Part shown: positions 39,301 to 51,300 of the stretch, piece after piece
Layout: every line of letters starts with the position of its first letter
Position numbering within the stretch: position 1 is the stretch's first letter
Origin: Lumbricus terrestris
Lineage: Eukaryota > Annelida > Clitellata > Crassiclitellata > Lumbricidae
NCBI GenBank assembly: GCA_949752735.1
Contig: OX457053.1
Span: 10,956,138 to 11,020,137, forward strand
Direction of reading: 5' to 3'
Length of the DNA stretch: 64,000 nucleotides
The notes under the pieces: model-generated
Seen by the model: the letters and a program-made list of their open reading frames with translations, nothing else
Told to the model about the DNA's origin: nothing
The model's database searches: none
Made by a program: the position numbers and the translations under genes

Positions 39301-42300
39301 GCCTACCAGTTGTTGGAGTCATTGTTGCGCTGCTAATTACGGTTGACAAGGAAGATCCAACACTTCCTGAAGTTGACAAGGAAGATCCAACACTTCCTGA
39401 AGTTGACATGGAAGATCCAACACTTCCTGAAGTTGACATGGAAGATCCAACACTTCCTGAAGTTGACATGGAAGACCCAACACTTCCTAATAATAATAAT
39501 AATAATAATCTTCATTTAATCACTCAATCTGACACACCGCAGAATGATTACAAGTACATGTTGTACGAAATACGGCCCACTATATAGCCCGACACGCAAG
39601 GTCGGCTTTACAGCAGTGGGTTCGGTAACTTAACACTAATGGCCAAGTAGCCTACTGGATCCCTGCTAGTCGGCCAAGCCAGAAGTGGGAGGGGCAATCT
39701 TATTTTTAGCAGAACCCGAGTCAAGCAACACAACAGCATAGCGCCAATGGCAGCTTAAACTTTAATAAATTAATGCCCTGAGCGAGGTTTGAACCCGGGT
39801 CGCGCGGATGACTCTCAGTTTAACGACCAGCGCTCTCTCCACTGAGCTACGGGACCCCCCAAGGGTCCTGAAGTTGACATGGAAGATCCAACGCTTCCTG
39901 AAGTTGACATGGAAGACCCAACACTTCCTGAAGTTGACATGGAAGACCCAACACTTCCTGAAGTTGACATGGAAGATCCAACGCTTCCTGAAGTTGACAT
40001 GGAAGATCCAACACTTCCTGAAGTTGACATGGAAGATCCAACACTTCCTGAAGTTGACATGGAAGACCCAACACTTCCTGAAGTTGACATGGAAGATCCA
40101 ACACTTCCTGAAGTTGACATGGAAGATCCAACGCTGCTGGTGGTCGATCGAGTACCTTCCGTGCCATTTAGACTGATGCTAACTGGACTGCTGCTTAAAG
40201 CTTTAAAAAATAACCAAATTAAGTACAGACTCCTGGATGTGCCAGAAATTGTATACAAAGACCCTAATTCATATCATTGTTAGATCGTAGTATACTCGTA
40301 TAACATCGCAAACGATCCGATAAGTATATAGGCCTAAGCCAACACTGTTATAAATCGAGATCCTTATGTTCAGTGCTGCATGCTCATATATAGGCCATAA
40401 GTCTCATAACAAAAAACGCTCCAAGTGCAGATATTTCAAATCCAATAAAATAAAGAAAAATCGTTTATAAATATTACGCTGAACTCGGACGGCGTTCATA
40501 TGCTTCGTTGTTTAGGGCGTGCCAAAAAAACTGGAACAGGTCCATCTTGTTTTGAGCTATACATCCATTAATTTCTAATTTATATAGCGCTATAAATTTG
40601 TGAAGTGTACCCAAATTAGCCTCACTGCCAGCGTGAAAGATCGAGACAAAACAACATGTTGTCACCTATAGTATAGCCTACTCCTTATTCAATTCTAGCC
40701 GATGACCTCTCTTTCTGTTTTGCTTTTCTCGAGACCTACTTCGTCTCTCATGACCTTGGCGACTGGGAGCACCTCTGAACTGTTCACCATACTAAAGAGG
40801 CAGCTTATAAATGCATGAATACAATACAATGTAATAATAACGCTTGGAGTCATGGACCCGACATCTATGTGTATATGATTCCTGCTTGCTAAACGTAAAT
40901 ATATAGGCCTAGGCCTACATCTGTTCAAGACGCACACACCTGGAAGTATGTGATGAACTGACGGCCTTAATTTGTAACGCGATTGTCATCTATTATGATG
41001 GACATTAAAATCTCAGTTGTAATAACTGCTTTTTAACAGGTATACTTCAAAATGTCTAGTCCTTTAGTGTTCCTATAGAACTATACACAGATGATACATA
41101 TGAAAGGAAATGACTTTACGTGCTTGGATGCCATTGGAGTTAATAAGTGGCAGTTCTTCTTTCTTATTCTCTTAAACATCTTCATCGTATAGGCTTACCA
41201 TGACTAAAAACCATAGCAACGATCAGTGGCGTAACAACCTAGCCGGGGGCCCGTGGACAATGAAGCTCGGGGGCCCCTGTATAGGCCTGCCTACATGATT
41301 GTATTAACGACGCCAAAGAGTGAAAATTGTGAAATGGTTATAAACTGCAGTTAGATTAAAATAGAATATTAAACGATATAGTCAATAATCCGTAATTTAA
41401 GGCACATTAATAGTTCAAGAGAAATCACTAAAACACTATAGGTTAAGCCTATAGGGCTTGAAATGCATATTGAAATGCATTTGCCAATTTAGCCTCTAGG
41501 CTACGTGGTAATTGGATTCAAGAAGTCGAGGCAATAGTGGAAGGAAAGTGTGCTCGTAAGACAGTGGCGTAGCCAGGAATTTATGATGGGGTAGGGGGTT
41601 TTATGGCCTGGCTGGATGCCCTTCCTGATACCAACCCAACAGTATTAGATTCTACAGTAAATAAAAAGGGAATAAAGCAACAATGGGAATAAATTAAGAA
41701 AAAACAATTGTTACTACAAGATATTGTTTTGTTTTTTTCTTATTTAAGTGGATAGAAAAACTTTTTCTTCAGCCAATGGGGGTTTAACCCCCCGAAACCC
41801 CCTTGGCTACGCCACTGCCGTAAGATATGGTAAATAAGTCAGTCTTAGGCAGAAGAGAAAATGGCCAAGATAAATTAAGTCACTTTCCTCACCTCCAGTT
41901 TTTTTTCAAGGGTGATGGTGTTAAGTTTCGTTTAGGATTAATGTTACGCCCGCCCTAACCGCTAGGGGACCGGAAGCGCTTGCAAGGGATGCCCCACTTA
42001 CTCGCTTACTTTTGTAACGCGGCATATAATTTGGGTTATAATTTCTGGTCGCCATTTTTGATCCGCCATCTTTTCATTTATAGAGCGCCTGTTCTCGGGT
42101 AATATTATTTTATTTCTGATATCGTGTCTGACACGAATCTCAACGACCGACAATCGCAGTCGATGTTTTTGGCAAGCCTCCGTTGAATCAACTTCCTCGT
42201 CTCGCCCTGCAGCTGGGAGCTGTAGCCGAAAGGAGGAGGTGAAGTTGAATGACTGCCATCAGCGATAATTTCGGACGACCAAGCGGCATGATGCAGAGTG

Positions 42301-45300
42301 TCAAAGCGATACATTCAGGCAGATAAGAGAGGGGTAAGATAGACGGACGGAAAAGGACAATCCGCCCACGCACCGATGCCTGATGGAGAGTGAGGGCAAT
42401 ACAGCCAGACGGACATGAGATAAGGGAGAGGTAAAGAGAAGAAGACTAAGACTCTGTCACACGACACTCGCACGTGTCGAAATAGCGACGTTAGATTAAC
42501 GCCTCGAAGGGAGAGGGAGGGCCACGTGTGCGGAAATTGAAGCTGAGTATATGCGCCGAAGGCTAGCTGGGAAACTGCGCAGTTCAGTTTTCATCCGGGA
42601 CTTGTGTTGTTGACGTGAATCACGTCCTAGGAGCACTGAAGGCAGAACACGCAGAGACGTGGAAGAGGTGAGACGTAGAAGTGCGGTCAGAACTTTGCAG
42701 GTAGAAGTCGTGTTGAAGGCAGAGGACGTTTTCGACGGAGAAGAGACGTTTTCGTGTTAAGTCAGACTCGATCGGAACTTTGAGGAGAGAAGACGTATTC
42801 GTGTTTAAGTCAGAAGCAGCCAGAACGTTGAAGGAAGAAGATGTCTCTTGTTTAAAGTGGACGCTGTCGGAACTCAAGAAAGAACAAGATGTTTTATAGT
42901 TAATATAAAGTATAGGTATATAAGACGAAAACGGTCAGAACTTTGAACGAACAAGACTGAAGTGATGGATCATTGCGGCTGATTCTCGTCGGCAAGATTC
43001 GCACTCGGGCTTCATCATCGGGCCAGATCCTGGAGAAGAACATGTCAACGCCGTTCTTCGCGCCATGTCACGATGGACTCTCTTTATCTGGACATGAGGT
43101 ACGAGTGGATGGGTTTTAGGGTGATCGGTTCTTTAACTTTGGGCTACTTTTAAATTGGCCGAGGGACTTGAAAGTAAATCGGGGACTAACTTAGCTTTAC
43201 TCCGGTCCAAGTGTGTTTGCATTGAATGTCTTTGAACATAACAAGAAGTTATTAGTTAAAATATCTGACTTTGTTTATTGTTTGCATTGAGTGTAATCGA
43301 AGTTGGTTACGTAATTGATTGATTACTTTGAATGTGGTTGTTGTTGATTGAGGATTCAATTGATGGACTATAATAAGAAACATTACTGAAATTACTGACT
43401 TTGTTCACTGATAGTGATAGAATTACCTGTAGACCTAATTCATATTGCGCCATGGAAGAAAGTAGACCTGTAACACCTTCACAGCCGTCTAGGCCTCCCT
43501 CATCATTGGAGGTAGTGATGGAGGCTATAACATCTATGCACTCATCAATGCAGACTAATGCTAGAGACACACAAGAAGTGATACAATCGCATGCCCGCGA
43601 TACACAAGAAGCGATGCAGTCACAGGCCAGAGATACACAAGATGCGATTGCCTCGGTAAGGTCAGATGTAAGGGAGGAAATTTCGGCCGTGCACTCTAAT
43701 GTTAGAGAGGTGCTAACGGAGGTCGTGACACGCTTAGAGCGACTCGAGGCATCGCCGGTCCCAAGATCTGTTGTGGGTTCGAGCCCTGGACTGGAGTCCA
43801 CCGCTGTTGCCATCGCGGACGTGCCTTGCCAGTCGACCATCAGACTGGCAGAGTCTTCAGGCGCTAGGCCTAAAGATTTCACCCACCTGGGCACGCTGCG
43901 CAGAAGTGAGCGTCTGGCCCACAAGGATCCAATCTCATATAGAGAGCTTGGTAGCCGAGATGGTTGGCAATCATTCCATCGGTTGGATTTGAACCCGAGA
44001 GTCCCCTCCTCTTATCCTCGATCCATTTCTCAGGACCATGACCATGACCCACAACAGCACGCGGCCTCCTTGCCGTACGATGATCCGGAATTGGCGACTC
44101 CGGGGATGACGGTGGGGGCGGGCGTTACAATTGGTACCAGAAGTGGGGTACTGGTACAAATTGGTTCTAGGGATTTTGGTGAAAATAGGTCAGAAGAGGC
44201 AACTGACTATGCTAGGAGAGGAGAAATGGCAATATCTTTTGAACGAAGGAAGGAAAGGGAATTTGCTGATAATGTGGAAATTATGTCTGATGAAGGTAGT
44301 GTGGACATTGAAATCAGCAGGATGATGGAAGCTAGACCTAAAACTGTTAAAATAATTGATAACAGAATGCAAACAGCACTGCAACCGGAGTTTAGGGACT
44401 TAGAAATAAGTAAACCGATCGCCAATCAATTGCCACGGGAGGGGGGTGATAAGGCTAATCCAGTTCCTTTGGCCTTTTCGTCGCTTCCTCATGTCGAATA
44501 TCCTCGACCTAATCCGCAATGGAGGATGCAAGCGTCGCTCGCAGACGTCGGTCGACAAAGAGCAGAAACAGCGATGAACCCGGTCGACATTCGGCAATCA
44601 ACGTCGGGAATGCCGACCTCAATGCCCGACAGCGCTTTCGACGGCAGAACGACTTCGACCATGGTTGGTCGTAACTACGCTCGACCCGACCTTCATCTTG
44701 GACCAACAGCGATGGCGACGATCGACAGGATGCAGCCGAGTGTCCGCCTCGACAATCCACACGTATCGAGGATGCCTCCTGCTCCGAACTACGCTCCGAG
44801 CGCGTTCTACGAACACAGCGACAACCGGGTTTGGCTCGACCCGCTCCGCTGTCCCGACCCGCTTCGACCAAGCGACGACATCTTTCCCCGGTGGCCACCC
44901 ATCGTGGAATCGGCGAGAATGAGCTCCTGCCTCGGTGCCCAGAATTTCGGATTCGGCCGTGGCATCGAACCGCCTCGTTCATCACTACTGAAGCCGACAC
45001 TTCCGGTGAGGATTGAAACAACTGGCGTCGATAAAACACCTGCGTCTTCCAATGTTTCGGTTGGCCTGATCCGAACCGTCCCGATGACCACCGTCGCGAC
45101 ACAAACGACCGGCGACCTGGAATTACCGTCTACCAGCTTGGGTGGAACCGCGAAGGAGCCTGAACCGACCGCGTCTGCAACACCTAAAGTTGGCGAGGTG
45201 AAACCGTCATCGACCCCTGCTCCAAAGCCAAAGCAATGGCTAAAACTCGGTTCGTACAGCGGGAAGACCGATGTCGAAATCTTTCTTCGCAGATTCTCCG

Positions 45301-48300
45301 TTTGTGCAAAAAACAACGGCTGGTCTGAGGAGGAAAAGCTAAACCAACTTGTTGTCGCTTTGGTCGAACCAGCAACGAACTTGCTAAGTGAGACAAACGC
45401 AGACAGTTTGGACACCTGGACGGCGCTGGTCCAGCGACTGCGAGAGAGATATGGGAATGCCGAGCAACAAGCCTTGTTTCAGACACAGCTCAGCACCAGA
45501 AAGCAGAAGCCTGATGAAGATATGGGATCGGTGGTGGACGACATTCGCCGGTTGACATCACGAGCGTATCCGGGCTCCTCGACTGTCCACAGCGAGGCAA
45601 TTGCTGTTCGAGCATTCCTGGATGCCCTCAGAGATCGAACTCTCGCTCTTAAGATCCGTGAGCGAGAGGCAAAATCATTGGATGAAGCTTACAAGGTGGC
45701 GATGCGACTGGACGGTTACCAGAAAGCGGAAGCTGGTGGCCATGAACAGAACGACCGACGTCATGGTCGAGTAAACGCGATTAAGGAAGGGGAAGATGCG
45801 AAAGTGAAAGACTCGGAACTGAAAGATTTGAGACGGGAGCTGGAGCAAATGAAAAGACAAGTAGAGCGACAACCATTGGCGGCGCCACAAGTCAGATACC
45901 ACAATAGCGGGCCATGGAGAGGTCAGAACGGGTCAACTGGAAATGGATGGTACAATGCGACCGGAAATAACGGTAACTGGCGAAATAATCAGCGCGGTTA
46001 CTACGACTACCGGCCAGAACATTGGAGCTCTGCGGGCGGATACCGACAGGCGGTGAGACCGGAAGCTGGACGATCTGGCCGAAGGTGCTACGAGTGTCAT
46101 CAAGTGACGGACCATATAGCACGCTTCTGCCCTCTTCGACAGCAGCAGCAGGCTGCCCGGAACGACAACCAGGAACAACCCGTGAGCGATACTCCAGACA
46201 ACCCGATCGCCGGTCGTGTGTGTGCTGTACGGAGTTCCGCTCCAGCACCGAGCGGAAACCAAGGAAACGGAGGGAATCAGACGAGGAGTCGAGACGATGG
46301 CCGGAACTCGCCAGGAGAGGAGCGCCGCTGTTTCCTTTGTAACGACCGCTTCCACCTTTGGAGGGCGTGCCCCCTCCGCCACTGGTCCTCCGACGACCAC
46401 AACTGGAGAACGCTTGAGGAACCGAATGGAAATCATCCGTCTGGGACTTGGCACCATATGGGTATCTATCCGTAAAGATCGTTGCGGCCGTCATTTGGAA
46501 GGACAGGAACTCGCTTGTAACACTGGTTTGATTTTGATGATACATTTTTATTTTTCCATGTGAAGGAATTCTCATGTTTGTGTACTGCATAATACGATGT
46601 TCGCTAATGAATGCATAAATGGTGATTCATATTCGTATTGTATTCGTATTCATTAGTGTGCTGTATTGTGTATTAATATTTGTATTGAAACGCATAAGGA
46701 TTGCATTGCATATGGACAATTTTACTATAGCCTTGCCGTATATAGACATAATAAGGACTGTCATTGCGCTATATAAATAATAAACTGACCTGAGGATAGA
46801 TTAACTAAAGTGGCATATTTTAATTAAGTAATGACCTGTCTTGAGGATAGGTAGGCCTATTAACTACTAGGTTGAAATTTTAAGCTGGTTTCTTTGAGGT
46901 AGACCGTGGTGATAGTCGACATACAGAGTTATAATAATATGAGCTAAACAGAGACCTAGGTTACACTGTATGGTATGTCTTTAAAGGTAGACCTGATACT
47001 ACCGTGATAAGCTTATGGGTCTTGGGTAAATGTGGCCTTTAGCGACGCGGTGGTTAGACTTGGTGAGTTGCTAGTATGCCATAATATGGCCTGAATACAC
47101 AACTGATGCCTGGAAGAGTCTTGTGGTAATATAGACGCCATGGTATGAAATAGCTTAGCGGTAACGTTAATGTTCTACATGTATGTGATCGAATTATATT
47201 TCTGTCTGTGGCTTGAGTCCCCGTTGACCATACAATCGCTAGTGTATGACTGAACTGAAAGTAGCCTGTAAGGACATAAATGTTGATAAATTTTGACGGA
47301 ACTCTTGAAAAACTACGACTGGCTATATAACTACCATATTAATTCTTCTATTTCTTTCGCTTGTAATGACTTTTGAGCGCTGAAGCGTGATCAGCGATGA
47401 CCGTTCAGTGCTTAATTTTGTTCTTTGCATATAATTTTGAACTCGTGATGTACAGACCAGAGTACGGCCTTATTTACGCATTTCAGAATATATTCGTCCA
47501 ATTAAATAAATTCCGAAATAAGGGTGGGGGGAGAATAGTGTAACGCGGCATATAATTTGGGTTATAATTTCTGGTCGCCATTTTTGATCCGCCATCTTTT
47601 CATTTATAGAGCGCCTGTTCTCGGGTAATATTATTTTATTTCTGATATCGTGTCTGACACGAATCTCAACGACCGACAATCGCAGTCGATGTTTTTGGCA
47701 AGCCTCCGTTGAATCAACTTCCTCGTCTCGCCCTGCAGCTGGGAGCTGTAGCCGAAAGGAGGAGGTGAAGTTGAATGACTGCCATCAGCGATAATTTCGG
47801 ACGACCAAGCGGCATGATGCAGAGTGTCAAAGCGATACATTCAGGCAGATAAGAGAGGGGTAAGATAGACGGACGGAAAAGGACAATCCGCCCACGCACC
47901 GATGCCTGATGGAGAGTGAGGGCAATACAGCCAGACGGACATGAGATAAGGGAGAGGTAAAGAGAAGAAGACTAAGACTCTGTCACACGACACTCGCACG
48001 TGTCGAAATAGCGACGTTAGATTAACGCCTCGAAGGGAGAGGGAGGGCCACGTGTGCGGAAATTGAAGCTGAGTATATGCGCCGAAGGCTAGCTGGGAAA
48101 CTGCGCAGTTCAGTTTTCATCCGGGACTTGTGTTGTTGACGTGAATCACGTCCTAGGAGCACTGAAGGCAGAACACGCAGAGACGTGGAAGAGGTGAGAC
48201 GTAGAAGTGCGGTCAGAACTTTGCAGGTAGAAGTCGTGTTGAAGGCAGAAGACGTTTTCGACGGAGAAGAGACGTTTTCGTGTTAAGTCAGACTCGATCG

Positions 48301-51300
48301 GAACTTTGAGGAGAGAAGACGTATTCGTGTTTAAGTCAGAAGCAGCCAGAACGTTGAAGGAAGAAGATGTCTCTTGTTTAAAGTGGACGCTGTCGGAACT
48401 CAAGAAAGAACAAGATGTTTTATAGTTAATATAAAGTATAGGTATATAAGACGAAAACGGTCAGAACTTTGAACGAACAAGACTGAAGTGATGGATCATT
48501 GCGGCTGATTCTCGTCGGCAAGATTCGCACTCGGGCTTCATCATCGGGCCAGATCCTGGAGAAGAACATGTCAACGCCGTTCTTCGCGCCATGTCACGAT
48601 GGACTCTCTTTATCTGGACATGAGGTACGAGTGGATGGGTTTTAGGGTGATCGGTTCTTTAACTTTGGGCTACTTTTAAATTGGCCGAGGGACTTGAAAG
48701 TAAATCGGGGACTAACTTAGCTTTACTCCGGTCCAAGTGTGTTTGCATTGAATGTCTTTGAACATAACAAGAAGTTATTAGTTAAAATATCTGACTTTGT
48801 TTATTGTTTGCATTGAGTGTAATCGAAGTTGGTTACGTAATTGATTGATTACTTTGAATGTGGTTGTTGTTGATTGAGGATTCAATTGATGGACTATAAT
48901 AAGAAACATTACTGAAATTACTGACTTTGTTCACTGATAGTGATAGAATTACCTGTAGACCTAATTCATATTGCGCCATGGAAGAAAGTAGACCTGTAAC
49001 ACCTTCACAGCCGTCTAGGCCTCCCTCATCATTGGAGGTAGTGATGGAGGCTATAACATCTATGCACTCATCAATGCAGACTAATGCTAGAGACACACAA
49101 GAAGTGATACAATCGCATGCCCGCGATACACAAGAAGCGATGCAGTCACAGGCCAGAGATACACAAGATGCGATTGCCTCGGTAAGGTCAGATGTAAGGG
49201 AGGAAATTTCGGCCGTGCACTCTAATGTTAGAGAGGTGCTAACGGAGGTCGTGACACGCTTAGAGCGACTCGAGGCATCGCCGGTCCCAAGATCTGTTGT
49301 GGGTTCGAGCCCTGGACTGGAGTCCACCGCTGTTGCCATCGCGGACGTGCCTTGCCAGTCGACCATCAGACTGGCAGAGTCTTCAGGCGCTAGGCCTAAA
49401 GATTTCACCCACCTGGGCACGCTGCGCAGAAGTGAGCGTCTGGCCCACAAGGATCCAATCTCATATAGAGAGCTTGGTAGCCGAGATGGTTGGCAATCAT
49501 TCCATCGGTTGGATTTGAACCCGAGAGTCCCCTCCTCTTATCCTCGATCCATTTCTCAGGACCATGACCATGACCCACAACAGCACGCGGCCTCCTTGCC
49601 GTACGATGATCCGGAATTGGCGACTCCGGGGATGACGGTGGGGGCGGGCGTTACACTTTCACCCCCCTCCCCTAGTGTGGCGGCGTACTGCCGGGGCGAC
49701 AGGGAACCACCTACGGGAACCTCAAGTGTGAACGACAGGGAGGAACGTCCAGATTCTCTTCTTTCATGGGTACCAGGGCCTACAGGACATGTCTCCGCGG
49801 CGGTTTGTCGACGCGCGACAGCACCCTCTTTCCGGTGCTCGTCTGAGTTCGTTATCCCCGCGGCAGCTTTGGGCGAAAGGGACTCGAACTCCTGAAGAGG
49901 TGGCGGAGAGTATTTGGCTGGATATATCTGGCGCTCTATCAATCTCTCATCACTACTGACTGTCCGCCCTCCCTCCGAATCATCCGATTCCTCTAGGGCG
50001 TCGCCCCTCAAAGAGCTGGCACGAGACATGGGATTATTCGGTTTTACAACTAATTGCAAGTCAGTCAGTGAATCACCTTCAATTCTAGTTCAATATGCAA
50101 CACTTTATTTATTCTTGCAACACTACTTAATTAATATACAATTGGCAGCAACCTGTGCAAATACAATTCTGCCTATAATACTTATCAGTTCAACACAAAG
50201 TATTCCTAACACTACACAGCATTTATGGCTGGTTATTACACCCTTTGCATTACTTGATACCTATCCTTTATGCTCCTGCATATAACTAGACTATCAGTTC
50301 AGTTCTTATTTCCTTAACTACTGCAGAAGGTCAAATCACGCTATTAATCAGTTTCACGAAAGCAACGAATTAACATCAACACTTTGCACTAATTTACCAC
50401 GACCACAGCAACAGTTATATCGCAAGGCTACTTCTAGCAACTCTTTCAATATATTCACGCCTCTTAACACAAGCGCTAATTTATCCTTCGCTCTACCTGT
50501 AATGCGCTATATAATTTATATCAACGCGTTCCGGCCATTTTAAACATTCATTCATTTACAGATTCAGCACGCTACACTTTAATTTATTTCTACTTCCCTG
50601 ATTCCTAAGCGGTTTTGCTTATTTCGACGTTCTCCTTCCACCGGAGGCGACCAGCGGTCGTTTACTTTATTATCTATTAATTTAGTTGACTTCCTTATTA
50701 ATTTAGATGCCCGAAAACTTAGTTTTAAACGAATTTCTATTCAAAAAGATGGCCTAGTCTTTCTCGTCGGTTTCACCTCTTCGCGTCTCTTCGTCCTACT
50801 GACCTAGATTGGTCCAACAGCCAATAGGAAGCGACCTTTTACCGCTGTTTGTAGGTCACGCGTCGCTCTTGGCCAATCAGCGGCGCCCACACTTTCGCCA
50901 CGTCATCTAAAAGGTCACACGTCACGCTGGCGTAATGTCTGCAGCCTCGCTCTGGTGCAGCATAGAGTTAATTAACCGTTATGGCCAACATGGATAAAAA
51001 TAAGTATAATTTTGTAGCTTTTCCCAAAACGCTACACTCTCCCCTCCTTAACCCGAATTTTCCATATTACTGGAAAATTCAGCAGTGGTCGCGTACTGAA
51101 TCCGTTGTACATGAGTTGCTAAGGCAGGGTCATCACTACTATACTAAAAGACATTGCCGCTTGAGAACAGTCTGAACAGTAAGCAGGCAATTCTACATCA
51201 GCAACTGTATGAAGTCTCATTTTAACTCTAAGAACCAACAGGGTTCCTAATTCACAAAAGGAGAAATCAACTAACTAGCCTCATAGCAACGCTTGTTGCA

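Larger units (their letters stand above)
42013..49655 (+). mobile_element. LTR retroelement 1 (gag-only), nested in element 2
   Basis: LTRs at 42013-44129 and 47539-49655 are each 2117 bp, run TGTAACG to CGTTACA, and differ at one place I noticed (42724 G, 48250 A), so the insertion is recent. The target duplication is CTTT (42009-42012, 49656-49659), inside the 3' LTR of element 2. A purine tract (47521-47538) precedes the 3' LTR. The internal region holds one gag frame and about 1 kb of non-coding sequence. No protease, reverse transcriptase, RNase H or integrase is seen, so mobility would depend on proteins supplied in trans. Confidence 0.93.

Noticed and set aside
39340..40135. CRISPR-like appearance of regular 30-bp repeats (also 26.8-27.1, 33.1-33.3 and 35.9-36.2 kb)
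   Set aside because: The units are head-to-tail with no unique spacers and encode an in-frame decapeptide in exons of an animal gene.
43307..43924. Minus-strand 205-codon frame opposite the LTR part of gag (and its copy at 48833-49450)
   Set aside because: Antisense shadow of the gag N-terminus with no recognisable domain. It is duplicated only because it lies in both LTRs.
48927..49895. 322-codon frame starting in the 3' LTR of element 1
   Set aside because: It is the LTR-borne gag start running out into the antisense of element 2's LTR; a chance fusion at the nesting junction.
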